Program-made: the position numbers and the translations under genes
In this document: positions 8,243 to 17,802 of the stretch, piece by piece
Numbering within the stretch: position 1 is the stretch's first letter
How the letters are laid out: every line of letters starts with the position of its first letter
NCBI RefSeq assembly: GCF_021560035.1
Contig: NZ_CP074373.1
Coordinates: 120,001 to 184,000, forward strand
Direction: 5' to 3'
Source of the DNA: Virgibacillus sp. NKC19-16
GTDB taxonomy: Bacteria > Bacillota > Bacilli > Bacillales > Amphibacillaceae
DNA: 64,000 nt
The notes under the pieces: generated by a model
The model's input: the letters and a program-made list of their open reading frames with translations, nothing else
The model's database searches: none
What the model was told of the DNA's origin: nothing

Positions 8243-8387
8243 AGGAGGCTGAGGCCGTGCCCGCGGAAAGCATCCGCCCTTCGCTGACCCGAACGGCCAT
8301 TATAGCAATTACTTATAGCAAACAGTAATTACGTCGTCTTTTTAATCTTTTATCCCAAAAGCAACAACCTTTTAGAAAGCAGCTTTT
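8243..8387. repeat. Dispersed MITE-like repeat, copy A, right part
   Basis: The sequence resumes the repeat exactly where the left part stopped (AGGAGGCTGAGGCCGTGCCC, matching copy D inverted). It ends with AAAAGCAACAACCTTTTAGAAAGCAGC, an inverted version of the left end of copy B. Nothing codes here; radA begins 117 nt later. Confidence 0.75.
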
Positions 8388-8503
8388 ACTAAAGAACCTT
8401 CCTAATTGTGGCATGACTATGGAAATGTTTAGCCAAATTGATAGACGTCTGTAACCTGCCAGATGCAAAAGTATTATATAATAAAGAGAGGGGATGAGGA
8501 GCA

Positions 8504-9877
8504 TTGGCAAAACGGAAAACGAAATTTGTATGTCAGGAATGTGGTTATGAATCAGCGAAATGGATGGGCAAATGTCCAGGGTGCAACAACTGGAATACAT
8601 TAGTTGAGGAAATCGAAGCATCGCGTGCTACTGTTCAGCATACAGTAAGTGGGGGCGTAAAAACTGCTAGCAAGCCTGAAAAAATTACCGCCATACAGTC
8701 ACAGAAAGAACCGCGGATAACCACTTCGATGATGGAATTAAATCGTGTGCTTGGTGGAGGAGTCGTTCCTGGATCTCTTGTCCTCGTCGGTGGCGACCCG
8801 GGGATCGGGAAATCAACATTGCTACTGCAAATATCCTCGCAACTCGCGGATAAACAGCTCCCGGTACTCTATATATCAGGAGAGGAATCAACTCGCCAAA
8901 CCAAGCTACGCGCCGATCGCTTAGGCGTTACATCAGATTTACTGTATGTTTTATCTGAAACAAACTTATTTGATATCACCAAACATATTAACGAAATTCA
9001 GCCATCTTTTGTGGTTATTGACTCCATTCAAACCATTTTTCGCGAAGAAGTCAGCAGTGCTCCGGGGAGTGTATCTCAAGTTCGTGAGTCTACAAGTGAA
9101 TTAATGAAAATAGCAAAATCGAGTGGCATTCCGATATTTATTGTTGGCCATGTAACGAAAGAGGGAGCTATTGCCGGACCCAGAATGCTGGAACATATGG
9201 TGGACGCTGTACTTTATTTTGAAGGTGAAAGACATCATATGTATCGCATTTTACGTGGTGTTAAGAATCGCTTTGGCAGCACAAATGAAATGGGTATATT
9301 CGAAATGAAGGAAGAAGGCTTAAAGGAAGTCATGAATCCTTCCGAGATATTTCTAGAGGAGCGTTCGCAAGGGGCTGCAGGTTCTACTGTTGTTGCCTCG
9401 ATGGAGGGGACGAGACCGGTACTTGTGGAAATACAAGCTCTAATTTCGCCTTCAAGTTTTGGGAATCCGCGCAGGATGGCGACAGGGGTTGATAGTAGCA
9501 GGGTCCCGTTATTAATGGCGGTACTTGAAAAACGTGTTGGCTTAATGCTACAGAACCAAGATGCATATATTAAAGTAGCTGGGGGTGTGAAACTTGATGA
9601 GCCGGCTATTGATCTGGCAATCGCTGTAAGTATTGCTTCGAGCTTCCGTGATCAATCCACACTTCCGGAAGATATTTTTATTGGGGAAGTAGGTTTAACA
9701 GGTGAGATACGTCGCGTTTCCCGGATCGAACAACGCGTGCAGGAAGCGGCTAAGCTTGGGTTTAAGCGCGTTATCTGTCCGAAGAAGAATTTAGATGGCT
9801 GGACGGTCCCCGAAAATATTCAAGTTGTCGGTGTGAATACCGTTCAGGAGGCGCTGGATACCGGTCTGGCAAGATAG
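8504..9877 (+). CDS. radA: DNA repair protein RadA
   Basis: RadA is a RecA-like, DnaB-type helicase that extends branch migration in recombination and repair. The 457-aa product has the N-terminal C4 zinc finger (CQEC, CPGC, residues 9-30), a RecA core with Walker [11 protein letters not shown], the diagnostic KNRFG motif near 250 and a Lon-protease-like C-terminal domain. Start is TTG 8504, after GGGGATGAGGA. In B. subtilis radA is co-transcribed downstream of clpC and followed by disA. Here it is cut off from clpC by a terminator, the repeat and the IS, and no disA follows. Confidence 0.96.
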   Translation: MAKRKTKFVCQECGYESAKWMGKCPGCNNWNTLVEEIEASRATVQHTVSGGVKTASKPEKITAIQSQKEPRITTSMMELNRVLGGGVVPGSLVLVGGDPGIGKSTLLLQISSQLADKQLPVLYISGEESTRQTKLRADRLGVTSDLLYVLSETNLFDITKHINEIQPSFVVIDSIQTIFREEVSSAPGSVSQVRESTSELMKIAKSSGIPIFIVGHVTKEGAIAGPRMLEHMVDAVLYFEGERHHMYRILRGVKNRFGSTNEMGIFEMKEEGLKEVMNPSEIFLEERSQGAAGSTVVASMEGTRPVLVEIQALISPSSFGNPRRMATGVDSSRVPLLMAVLEKRVGLMLQNQDAYIKVAGGVKLDEPAIDLAIAVSIASSFRDQSTLPEDIFIGEVGLTGEIRRVSRIEQRVQEAAKLGFKRVICPKKNLDGWTVPENIQVVGVNTVQEALDTGLAR

Positions 9878-9890
9878 GCATTAGAAAATA

Positions 9891-9919
9891 TTGCTATTGT
9901 TATTTCACTGTGATAAAAT
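9891..9919 (+). promoter_or_regulatory. Putative promoter of yacL
   Basis: TTGCTA (9891-9896) and TAAAAT (9914-9919) with 17-bp spacing lie in the radA-yacL gap, giving an untranslated leader of about 120 nt. Confidence 0.5.
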
Positions 9920-10046
9920 ATATTGTTTATCAAATTGATAGTATGGGCTAGTTATGCTATTATTTAGTTGATATCATAGGGTTTTCTTTATTGTTTTAGG
10001 ATTATTTTAATTTAAAGAAGGTAATAATAAAGTTAGGAGGTGAACA

Positions 10047-11150
10047 GTGGTGCTAAAATATATAGTTTATTTATTCTTTATTGTTTTAGGTGGTACCATT
10101 GGGTATTTATATATACCATATATTATTAATTTATTGGATTTTACAGAAGCAAGTTGGGTCGCATCACCATATCTGGGCATGATAATCGGTGCAATTATTT
10201 TCTTTCTTATTTCATATGTTCTGGCAGACTATGTTGCAAAATCGCTAAAATGGGTCGAGGACGCACTCATCAAACTGCCGGCGGTAGATTTGTTTTTTGG
10301 TAGTTTAGGATTGATTCTGGGATTAGTTATTGCTTACTTTATCAATATGCCATTGCAGGACATAAACATTGATATTGTTTCACAGGTATTGCCGCTATTT
10401 ATTACCATTTTACTAGGTTACTTTGGATTTCAGGTTGGATTCAGACGCAGAGAGGAATTCGTCAATTTATTAAATATTAATAAAAAAGAACGTGATAAAA
10501 GTGATAAGCGAAGATCTGTTGACACACCGGAAACCAATCAGCCAAAAGCAAAAATCCTGGATACAAGTGTTATTATCGATGGACGGATTGCTGACATTTG
10601 TCAAACGAACTTCCTGGAAGGAACGATTGTCATTCCACAGTTTGTTCTTGGGGAATTGCAGCACATCGCAGATTCCTCTGATGCCTTGAAACGTAACAGA
10701 GGACGTCGGGGATTAGATGTGCTGAATCGTATTCAAAAGGACTTACCTGTAAAAGTGGAAATTTATGAAGGCGATTTTGATGAAATTCAAGAAGTTGACA
10801 GCAAATTGATTAAGTTAGCAAAGGTTATTGGCGGAATTGTAGTGACGAATGATTTTAATCTAAATAAAGTATGTGACCTGCAAAGTGTCCCCGTCTTAAA
10901 TATTAATGATCTGGCAAATGCAGTTAAACCTGTCGTATTACCTGGTGAAGAACTGGAAGTACATGTGATCAAGGACGGGAAAGAACATAATCAAGGTGTT
11001 GCCTATTTGGATGATGGAACGATGATTGTGGTAGAAGAAGGAAGAAATTATATCGGTAAAAAAATTGAGGTATTAATTACGAGTGTCTTGCAAACTTCTG
11101 CAGGAAGAATGATTTTTGCAAAACCAAAATTACTTGAAAAAGCGCAATAA
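10047..11150 (+). CDS. yacL: PIN/TRAM-domain membrane protein YacL
   Basis: This 367-aa protein has four membrane helices in residues 1-130. A PIN-type nuclease domain starts at ILDTSVIIDGRIADIC, and further acidic residues are in GGIVVTNDFNLNKVC. A C-terminal TRAM domain, a predicted RNA-binding fold, begins around 295. Family members resemble toxin-type PIN RNases, but their cellular target is not established. Two adjacent GTG codons (10047 and 10050) could start it after TAGGAGGTG. In B. subtilis yacL lies between disA and ispD; here both neighbours are missing and gltX follows after a terminator. Confidence 0.92.
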   Translation: MVLKYIVYLFFIVLGGTIGYLYIPYIINLLDFTEASWVASPYLGMIIGAIIFFLISYVLADYVAKSLKWVEDALIKLPAVDLFFGSLGLILGLVIAYFINMPLQDINIDIVSQVLPLFITILLGYFGFQVGFRRREEFVNLLNINKKERDKSDKRRSVDTPETNQPKAKILDTSVIIDGRIADICQTNFLEGTIVIPQFVLGELQHIADSSDALKRNRGRRGLDVLNRIQKDLPVKVEIYEGDFDEIQEVDSKLIKLAKVIGGIVVTNDFNLNKVCDLQSVPVLNINDLANAVKPVVLPGEELEVHVIKDGKEHNQGVAYLDDGTMIVVEEGRNYIGKKIEVLITSVLQTSAGRMIFAKPKLLEKAQ

Positions 11151-11177
11151 AAAGGGTATAACTTATTATGGTACAGT

Positions 11178-11212
11178 AAAAAGTGATAACTTCGATGTTA
11201 TCACTTTTTGTT
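11178..11212 (+). terminator. Terminator after yacL
   Basis: A perfect 13-bp stem, AAAAAGTGATAAC (11178-11190) and GTTATCACTTTTT (11197-11209), with a 6-nt loop. Confidence 0.9.
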
Positions 11213-11270
11213 ACAGTTCATATAGTCGTGAATTTTTATATAAAACCGAAATAACGAAAGGGGCAACACC

Positions 11271-12740
11271 ATGACAGATAAAGTTCGTGTACGTTACGCG
11301 CCAAGTCCAACAGGTAATTTGCATATCGGGAATGCGCGTACGGCATTATTTAATTATTTATTTGCTAAACATTTCGATGGGAAATTTATTATTCGTGTGG
11401 AGGATACAGATGACAAAAGGAATGTCGCTGGTGGAGAAGAAAGCCAGCTTAAATATTTAAATTGGCTCGGTATCCACTGGGATGAGGGTGCTGATGTTGG
11501 CGGGGATTATGGTCCATACCGTCAAACAGAGCGGCTTGATTTATATAATAAATATGTAGAAGAATTGTTTGAAAAGGGTCTAGCTTATAAATGTTATATG
11601 ACAGAAGAAGAACTTGAGGCAGAACGGGAGGAACAGCGCAGGGAAGGACAAGTTCCGAAATACTCCGGGGCACATCGTGACTTAACAGATGAGCAAATTG
11701 CAGCGTTTGAAGCAGAAGGTCGTAAGCCTAGTATCCGTATGCGCGTTCCTGCAAATCAGACCTATACATTTAAAGATATTGTCCGCGGGAATATCACGTT
11801 TGAATCCAGTGATTTTGGTGACTGGGTAATTGTGAAGAAAAATGGTATTCCAACCTATAATTTTGCAGTTGCTATTGATGATCATTTGATGGAGATTTCG
11901 CACGTACTCCGTGGGGAGGAGCATATTTCGAACACACCGAAACAAATGATGGTCTACGATGCATTTGGCTGGGAGCCTCCGAAGTTTGGCCATATGACAT
12001 TAATTTTAAATGAAGAGCGCAAGAAATTAAGTAAACGTGATGAGCATATCCTGCAATTTATTGAGCAATACCGTAATTTGGGATATTTGCCGGAAACATT
12101 ATTCAACTTTATTACATTGCTCGGCTGGTCTCCGGTCGGTGAGGAAGAAATTTTTGATAAAGAAACATTGATTAACATTTTCGACCCTGAGCGTCTGTCC
12201 ACGTCTGCTGCTATTTTTGATCGTCAAAAGTTAAATTGGATGAACAATGAATATATTAAGGCATCTGAATTAGAAACGGTGATTGATTTAGCAATGCCGC
12301 ACCTGATTGATGCGGGAAGACTTCCTAAGGATATGGATGTTGAAACAAGAACCTGGGCAGAAAAAGTGATCGCTTTATATAGAGAACAATTACGCTATGG
12401 TGCGGAGATTGTGGAGTTAACGGAGCTATTTTTCAATGAGGATATTACCTTTGATGAAGGCTCCATGGATGTCCTCAAGCAGGAACAGGTGCCAGAAGTA
12501 CTGCAGGTTTTCACAGATAAACTCATCCATTTGGACGAGTTTACCAAAGACTCCATTAAGCAAAACATTAAAGCAACGCAGAAAGAGACAGGCCACCGTG
12601 GCAAAAAGTTATTTATGCCGATTCGTGTAGCTACAACCGGGCAAACCCACGGACCGGAGCTGCCAATGGCTATTGAGCTTTTAGGGAAAGACGTTATTCT
12701 GGCAAGACTTGATAAAGTATTAAAACAAATTGGAGCTTAA
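11271..12740 (+). CDS. gltX: Glutamyl-tRNA synthetase
   Basis: GltX charges tRNA-Glu. In bacteria lacking GlnRS, such as Bacillaceae, it usually also misacylates tRNA-Gln for later amidation. The 489-aa class I enzyme has the HIGH-type motif in [13 protein letters not shown] at the start and the KMSKS-type motif KKLSKRDEH near residue 245, followed by the anticodon-binding helical domain. Start ATG 11271 follows AAAGGGGC. The gene sits alone between the yacL terminator and the cysE T-box leader. The usual ispD and ispF genes before it are absent. Confidence 0.97.
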   Translation: MTDKVRVRYAPSPTGNLHIGNARTALFNYLFAKHFDGKFIIRVEDTDDKRNVAGGEESQLKYLNWLGIHWDEGADVGGDYGPYRQTERLDLYNKYVEELFEKGLAYKCYMTEEELEAEREEQRREGQVPKYSGAHRDLTDEQIAAFEAEGRKPSIRMRVPANQTYTFKDIVRGNITFESSDFGDWVIVKKNGIPTYNFAVAIDDHLMEISHVLRGEEHISNTPKQMMVYDAFGWEPPKFGHMTLILNEERKKLSKRDEHILQFIEQYRNLGYLPETLFNFITLLGWSPVGEEEIFDKETLINIFDPERLSTSAAIFDRQKLNWMNNEYIKASELETVIDLAMPHLIDAGRLPKDMDVETRTWAEKVIALYREQLRYGAEIVELTELFFNEDITFDEGSMDVLKQEQVPEVLQVFTDKLIHLDEFTKDSIKQNIKATQKETGHRGKKLFMPIRVATTGQTHGPELPMAIELLGKDVILARLDKVLKQIGA

Positions 12741-12744
12741 TTTA

Positions 12745-12773
12745 TTCACATTACATCAAATTTGTAATATAGT
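12745..12773 (+). promoter_or_regulatory. Putative promoter of the cysE-cysS operon
   Basis: TTCACA (12745-12750) and TATAGT (12768-12773) with 17-bp spacing lie directly before the T-box leader. Confidence 0.5.
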
Positions 12774-12789
12774 AGTAAGTAACCAAATA

Positions 12790-13043
12790 GTGAACGTTGA
12801 CGAGGAAAAGTAGAAAATGAAGGTCTTATCCAGAGAGAATCACCACCCGGCTGCGAGTGATTTTAAGGCATCATTTTTGAAGTGCCCCTCCTGAGTCTGT
12901 TATGGAACTTTTGCCTTTAGTACATAATGGCGGAACTCTACCGTTATAAGAGCATAAGTTGGGAGAAATAATCTTCTCCAAACAGAGTGGAACCACGCTT
13001 GATGAGCGTCTCTGTGTATTTGAATACACAGAGACGCTTTTTT
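12790..13043 (+). promoter_or_regulatory. T-box riboswitch, cysteine tRNA-responsive, with terminator
   Basis: The T-box sequence AGAGTGGAACCACGC (12984-12998) precedes a perfect 14-bp terminator stem (13006-13019 with 13024-13037) and seven T. The Stem I region begins with GACGAGGAAAAGTAG. The likely specifier is TGC (12883-12885) in GAAGTGCCCCTCCTGAG, a cysteine codon. The TGGA of the T-box suits the U discriminator base of tRNA-Cys. Both features fit the downstream cysE and cysS. Uncharged tRNA-Cys would stabilise the antiterminator and switch the operon on. Confidence 0.9.
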
Positions 13044-13071
13044 GATTCTCTATTAAGGGAGGCTTAACGTA

Positions 13072-13739
13072 ATGGGATTTTTCAGGACGATGAAAGAGGA
13101 TATGCATGTTGTATTTGAACAGGATCCGGCAGCCCGAACATATATGGAGGTAATTTTGACGTATTCCGGTTTGCATGCAGTATGGTCACATCGGATTGCC
13201 CACGCTTTTTATAATAAACGTTTATTTTTTATTGCACGTGTTATTTCACAAGTGAGTCGCTTTATAACAGGCATTGAGATCCATCCAGGAGCAAAAATAG
13301 GAAGGCGTCTATTTATTGATCATGGGATGGGTGTTGTTATTGGAGAAACATGCGAAATCGGGGATAATGTCACTCTTTTCCAAGGCGTAACCTTGGGGGC
13401 ACGGGCAAGGAAAAGGGAAAACGCCACCCGACTGTGAAAGACAATGCTCTCATTTCTACCGGTGCCAAAGTACTTGGGTCGTTAACGATTGGGGAAAGCT
13501 CCAAAATAGGCGGTGGTGCTGTTGTGGTCAAGGATGTACCTGACCACTCCACTGTGGTCGGTGTACCGGGAAGAGTCGTTGTCCAAAACGGGGAAAAGGT
13601 ACGAACAGATCTGGATCATCATAAACTGCCGGATCCTGTCGCGGATAGATGTGCCGAATTACAAGCAGAAGTGGATGAACTAAAAAAGGAATTAGCTATG
13701 TTGAAAGAAGGAGATCGCCATGCCGATAAAAGTTTATAA
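13072..13739 (+). pseudogene. cysE: Serine O-acetyltransferase, frameshifted
   Basis: CysE makes O-acetylserine, the precursor of cysteine. The first 110 residues ([11 protein letters not shown] to FQGVTLG) and the remainder (from about 13400, reading [17 protein letters not shown]) are clearly one left-handed beta-helix acyltransferase but lie in different frames. The break is in the G run at 13395-13399: one more G would restore [16 protein letters not shown]. The catalytic histidine in KRHP and the whole C-terminus lie beyond the break. If genuine, the strain lacks this enzyme; a homopolymer sequencing error is equally possible. The coding region overlaps cysS by 20 bp, and everything else, including the T-box, is intact. 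Confidence 0.88.
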
Positions 13740-15123
13740 TACATTAACACGCCAAAAAGAAGATTTTCAGACCTTGGAAGAAGGTAAAGTGAGCATGTAT
13801 GTTTGTGGACCAACTGTATATAACTATATTCATATTGGAAACGCCCGTCCTGCCATTGTTTTTGATGCTGTACGCAGGTACTTGGAATATAAGGGATATA
13901 CGGTTGATTACGTATTAAATTTCACTGATGTCGATGATAAGATTATTAAAAAGGCGAATGAGCTAGACGAAGAGGTTACGGATGTTGCCAATAAATTCAT
14001 TGATGCATATCTGGAGGATGTCGGTGCATTAGGTGTGAAAAAGGCAACCTACAATCCGAGGGTAATGGAAGCAATGGATGATATTATCCGCTTTATTGCT
14101 GGCTTGATTGACAAAGACTATGCTTATGCGGTGGATGGGGATGTATATTTTAAACCACGGTCTTTTGATGATTACGGAAAACTCTCGCATCAATCCATTG
14201 ACGAGTTGCGTTCAGGGGCAAGGATTCAAGTTGGCGAAAAGAAAGAAGATCCGCTTGATTTTGCCCTATGGAAGAGTGCGAAGGAAGGCGAAATTGCTTG
14301 GGATTCACCGTGGGGTGGCGGTAGACCAGGATGGCATATTGAATGCTCGGCAATGGCCAAGAAATATTTAGGTGAAACCATCGATATCCATGCTGGTGGT
14401 CAGGACTTGACCTTCCCTCATCACGAAAATGAAATTGCACAATCAGAAGCAATGAATGGTGAAACATTTGCAAATTACTGGATGCATAATGGGTATATTA
14501 ATATTGAGAATGAAAAAATGTCCAAATCACTGGGGAATTTTGTGTTAACGAGAGATATTATAAAAGAACATGACCCGCGTGTTGTTCGTTTTTTTATGTT
14601 GACCGTTCATTACCGTAATCCGATTAATTTTACGAATGAATTATTAAACGCTGCTAAAAATAGCCTTGATCGCATTGAAACCTCCTACTTTAATTTAGAG
14701 CACCGAAAGCAAGCAAGTATGAATTTAGTAGACGATAAAGAAGAATGGCTGGGCAAAGTGGATCAGCTCAAACAGCGGTTTGAAGCGGAAATGGATGATG
14801 ATTTTAACACAGCAAATGCCATCTCGGTTTTATTTGACCTAACGAAAGAAGCGAATGTTTACTTACAATCCGAGCAAACATCAACAAAGGTTATCGAAGC
14901 ATTTCAAGATGCAATCGCTTCTATACTGGATGTACTTGGAATTACTTTACAAGGAGAAACTAAACTTCTTGACGAAGAAATAGATGCATTAATAGAGGAG
15001 AGAACGGAAGCCAGGAAAAACCGAGATTTTGCCCGTGCGGATGACATCAGAGATATGCTGAAGGAAAAAAATATTATTCTGGAAGATACAAACCAGGGTG
15101 TTCGTTGGAAAAGAGGCGAATGA
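13720..15123 (+). CDS. cysS: Cysteinyl-tRNA synthetase
   Basis: CysS charges tRNA-Cys. The 467-aa class I synthetase has [16 protein letters not shown] (HIGH motif plus first zinc-ligand Cys), WHIECSAM and the [15 protein letters not shown] block carrying the remaining zinc ligands. The KMSKS loop [10 protein letters not shown] is near 266. Start ATG 13720 follows GAAGGAGATCG inside the end of cysE. Its stop overlaps the next gene (ATGA), so translation is coupled through the operon. Control by the tRNA-Cys T-box upstream forms a closed loop in which the enzyme's own substrate regulates it. Confidence 0.97.
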   Translation: MPIKVYNTLTRQKEDFQTLEEGKVSMYVCGPTVYNYIHIGNARPAIVFDAVRRYLEYKGYTVDYVLNFTDVDDKIIKKANELDEEVTDVANKFIDAYLEDVGALGVKKATYNPRVMEAMDDIIRFIAGLIDKDYAYAVDGDVYFKPRSFDDYGKLSHQSIDELRSGARIQVGEKKEDPLDFALWKSAKEGEIAWDSPWGGGRPGWHIECSAMAKKYLGETIDIHAGGQDLTFPHHENEIAQSEAMNGETFANYWMHNGYINIENEKMSKSLGNFVLTRDIIKEHDPRVVRFFMLTVHYRNPINFTNELLNAAKNSLDRIETSYFNLEHRKQASMNLVDDKEEWLGKVDQLKQRFEAEMDDDFNTANAISVLFDLTKEANVYLQSEQTSTKVIEAFQDAIASILDVLGITLQGETKLLDEEIDALIEERTEARKNRDFARADDIRDMLKEKNIILEDTNQGVRWKRGE

Positions 15124-15524
15124 TGGAGCCTCGTGATGTAAAACAGATGAAAAGTTTAGCCCTGGCATATATGGGTGATGCCGTTTATGAAGTGTATGTA
15201 AGGGAACATTTAATCGATGCAGGCCAGGTGAAGCCAAATCATCTTCATCAAGAAGCGGTGACGTTTGTCTCAGGTAAGGCTCAAGCAGATATTATTTTGC
15301 ATTGGCTTGAGGAAGGGATTCTCACAGGAGATGAGGAGCGGATTGCCCGGCGTGGGCGAAATGCAAAATCCGGCTCCATCCCTAAGAACACGAGTGTACA
15401 AGCCTATCGGTACAGTACAGCATTCGAAGCGTTGATAGGCTATCACCATTTAGCTGGTAATCAGGATCGTTTAACCGAATTATTACAAAAAGCGATTCAC
15501 TTTATCGAAGGGAGGAAGACGTAA
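15120..15524 (+). CDS. mrnC: Mini-ribonuclease III, MrnC
   Basis: Mini-III is a dimeric RNase III catalytic domain without the double-stranded-RNA-binding domain; in B. subtilis it matures 23S rRNA. The product is about 134 aa. [18 protein letters not shown] near the start supplies the acidic metal-binding residues, and [16 protein letters not shown] carries the second conserved block. I start at ATG 15120, overlapping the cysS stop, after AAGAGGCG; an upstream in-frame TTG at 15105 is less likely. The position between cysS and rlmB is the usual one. Confidence 0.94.
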   Translation: MMEPRDVKQMKSLALAYMGDAVYEVYVREHLIDAGQVKPNHLHQEAVTFVSGKAQADIILHWLEEGILTGDEERIARRGRNAKSGSIPKNTSVQAYRYSTAFEALIGYHHLAGNQDRLTELLQKAIHFIEGRKT

Positions 15525-15525
15525 C

Positions 15526-16275
15526 ATGGATCAGGAAATGATCACAGGAAAGAACCCGGTTATTGAAGCATTAAAATCCGGAAGATCTGTCAATAAAGTA
15601 TTTATTTCCGAGCAGTTAAATGCAAATGTGCAAGGCAAATTGATCAGCCTCGGAAAATCAGCCGGAACCATTGTGCAAAAAGTACCGAAGAAAAGATTGG
15701 ATCAGTTAAGTGCCGGGAATCATCAAGGAGTTATCGCATACGTGGCGTCCTATCAATACGCAACGCTTGATGATTTGTTCGATCGGGCTGCGGCGCGAAA
15801 TGAGGATCCATTTTTTATTATTTTGGACGAGCTAGAGGATCCGCATAATTTAGGATCCATCTTACGTACAGCTGATGCAACAGGCCTGCATGGTGTTATT
15901 ATACCGAAAAGACGCTCGGTAGGCTTAACAGCAACAGTTGCCAAAACGGCTGCGGGTGCTATGGAACATATTCCTGTTGTCAGAGTGACTAATATCGCCA
16001 ACACCATCGAGGAATTAAAGGAAAAAAATGTGTGGGTCGTCGGTACAGATGCAAACGCAACAGAAGATTATCGTGTATTAGATGGTACCATTCCTATTGC
16101 ACTTGTCATAGGAAATGAAGGGAAAGGGATGAGCCGATTAACAAAGGAAAAATGTGATTGGACCGTAAGCCTCCCATTAAAGGGGCATGTCTCCTCATTA
16201 AATGCTTCTGTCGCATGCAGCCTTTTGTTATATGAGGTATATCGCAGGCGACATCCCATTGGTGATGGCGGATGA
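15526..16275 (+). CDS. rlmB: 23S rRNA (guanosine-2'-O-)-methyltransferase RlmB
   Basis: A SpoU/TrmH-family 2'-O-ribose methyltransferase of 249 aa. An N-terminal L30e-like RNA-binding domain (about 1-80, GKNPVIEALKSG) is followed by the trefoil-knot SPOUT domain. SPOUT motif 1 is LEDPHNLGSILRTAD, motif 2 is IGNEGKGM and motif 3 is SSLNASVACSLLLYE. B. subtilis YacO is the counterpart; the exact target nucleotide (G2251 in E. coli) is assumed from the family. Start ATG 15526 lies 1 nt after mrnC behind GGGAGGAAG. It overlaps the next gene by 4 bp. Confidence 0.93.
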   Translation: MDQEMITGKNPVIEALKSGRSVNKVFISEQLNANVQGKLISLGKSAGTIVQKVPKKRLDQLSAGNHQGVIAYVASYQYATLDDLFDRAAARNEDPFFIILDELEDPHNLGSILRTADATGLHGVIIPKRRSVGLTATVAKTAAGAMEHIPVVRVTNIANTIEELKEKNVWVVGTDANATEDYRVLDGTIPIALVIGNEGKGMSRLTKEKCDWTVSLPLKGHVSSLNASVACSLLLYEVYRRRHPIGDGG

Positions 16276-16781
16276 TTGTACTTGTTGTCGATGGATATAA
16301 TATTATAGGGGCATGGGATGAATTACAACGCCTGAAAGAGATTGACATGGCGCAGGCCCGCGATCGATTAATAGAGTGGATGGCTGAATACCAGGCATAT
16401 TCCGGACATCGTGTCATTATTGTGTTTGATGCCTATTATGTCAAGGGGTTGGCCAGTAAACTCGAGGCATTTAAAGTAGAGATTATTTATACCAAAGAAA
16501 AGGAAACGGCAGATGAATGTATCGAGAAGCTTGTAACGAAACTGAAAAATGTTCAGAACCAAGTATATGTAGCAACATCTGACTATGCGGAGCAAAGTAC
16601 TATTTTCTCAAGAGGCGCATTAAGAAAACCAGCCAGAGAGCTCTATATTGAATTAAAAAATATGGAGAGAGAGATAAAAGAAAATATCCAGAACCATAAG
16701 AAAATCCAGCCACAATCAAAGATAGCACTTGATGAAGATGTTTTAGAAAAATTCGAAAAGTGGCGCCGCGGGGATATATAA
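16272..16781 (+). CDS. rae1: Ribosome-associated endoribonuclease Rae1 (YacP, NYN domain)
   Basis: The 169-aa protein has a PIN-like NYN nuclease fold. It starts LVVDGYNIIGAWDEL with the first catalytic Asp; acidic residues follow in IIVFDAYYV and the TADECIEKLV block, and VATSDYAEQ closes the site. In B. subtilis Rae1 enters the ribosomal A site and cuts certain mRNAs in a translation-dependent way. The start overlaps the rlmB stop (ATGA). The basic C-terminus (about 130-169) fits RNA binding. Last gene of the cys T-box operon; sigH has its own promoter. Confidence 0.92.
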   Translation: MIVLVVDGYNIIGAWDELQRLKEIDMAQARDRLIEWMAEYQAYSGHRVIIVFDAYYVKGLASKLEAFKVEIIYTKEKETADECIEKLVTKLKNVQNQVYVATSDYAEQSTIFSRGALRKPARELYIELKNMEREIKENIQNHKKIQPQSKIALDEDVLEKFEKWRRGDI

Positions 16782-16826
16782 GCATGAAAATACCTCTAAA
16801 TTGCCTATTCTCCTCGGTTTTGCCTA

Positions 16827-16856
16827 TTGACTCTATTTAAGCGCTTACTGTATAAT
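16827..16856 (+). promoter_or_regulatory. Promoter of sigH
   Basis: TTGACT (16827-16832) and TATAAT (16851-16856) with an 18-bp spacer lie 43 nt before the GTG start. In B. subtilis the sigH promoter is AbrB-repressed; AbrB has no simple consensus, so that cannot be read here. Confidence 0.75.
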
Positions 16857-16898
16857 AACGTTTAAAGTGACTGCAATATAGTCAGGGGGTCATTCCTG

Positions 16899-17564
16899 GT
16901 GAATGTCAAGCAACTAGAGGTAGACCATAAATTAAGCTTGCTTGATGATGATGGGGTATTACAGCTGATTCATCAAGGAAATAGTCATGCGCTCGACTTT
17001 TTAATACATAAATATAGAAACTTTGTGTGGGCAAAAGCGCATACCTATTTTATTATTGGTGCTGATAAAGAGGACATCACGCAAGAAGGCATGATTGGCC
17101 TCTATAAGGCGATAAGGGATTATGATGGGGACAAGCTGTCTTCATTTAAAGCTTTTGCCGAGCTATGTGTAACACGGCAAATTATCACTGCTATTAAGAC
17201 AGCAACAAGACAGAAACACATCCCGCTTAATTCCTATGTGTCATTGGATAAGCCGATTTATGATGAAGAATCGGATCGGACGTTGATGGATGTAATTGCT
17301 GAGTCAGGGGCGCTCGACCCACAGGAATTAGTTATAAACAGGGAAAAATTAGGCGATATGGAACTTAAATTATCCGAATTATTGAGCGAATTTGAAAGGG
17401 ATGTTCTGCACCTATATTTAGATGGACAATCTTATCAGGAGATTTCTATTACATTAAAACGTCATGTGAAGTCTGTTGATAATGCCTTGCAACGTGTGAA
17501 GCGGAAATTGGAACAATTAATTGAAAGTGGTGGAATCAAACATGGCGTTGACACTTCGACGTAA
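16899..17564 (+). CDS. sigH: RNA polymerase sigma-H factor (Spo0H)
   Basis: Sigma-H directs transition-phase and early sporulation genes. The 221-aa protein has sigma-70 region 2 (FVWAKAHTYFIIGADKEDI, then QEGMIGLYKAIRDYD for -10 recognition and melting). Region 4 near the C-terminus (LYLDGQSYQEISITLKRHVKSV) is the HTH for the -35. Length and sequence match B. subtilis SigH (218 aa). It starts at GTG 16899 behind GGGGGT. rpmG follows closely, then secE-nusG, the usual arrangement. Its presence indicates a spore-forming lineage. Confidence 0.96.
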   Translation: MNVKQLEVDHKLSLLDDDGVLQLIHQGNSHALDFLIHKYRNFVWAKAHTYFIIGADKEDITQEGMIGLYKAIRDYDGDKLSSFKAFAELCVTRQIITAIKTATRQKHIPLNSYVSLDKPIYDEESDRTLMDVIAESGALDPQELVINREKLGDMELKLSELLSEFERDVLHLYLDGQSYQEISITLKRHVKSVDNALQRVKRKLEQLIESGGIKHGVDTST

Positions 17565-17612
17565 CCATGCTACATTAATATGAGGAAAATACCCTTTAAT
17601 GGGGTGAAAACA

Positions 17613-17759
17613 ATGAATAAAATAACATTAGCGTGTGCTATTTGTTCAAGCAGAAATTATACAACGAATAAAAATGTATCCACACAACCTGCACGCTTGG
17701 AAGTAAATAAGTACTGCAAAACATGCAGGAAGCATACATTGCACCGCGAGACAAAATAA
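17613..17759 (+). CDS. rpmG: 50S ribosomal protein L33
   Basis: A 48-aa protein beginning [18 protein letters not shown], with two CXXC pairs (CAIC at 8-11, CKTC at 36-39) that bind zinc; this is the C+ form of L33. L33 sits near the ribosomal E site. The start follows GGGGTGAAAAC. It is the second gene after sigH, as in B. subtilis (rpmGB). Other L33 copies without cysteines are common in this group but lie outside the window. Confidence 0.93.
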   Translation: MNKITLACAICSSRNYTTNKNVSTQPARLEVNKYCKTCRKHTLHRETK

Positions 17760-17802
17760 AAGTGCGCATTTTTCTCAGGGAGTTTAGGGGGTACAAGCTC
17801 GC

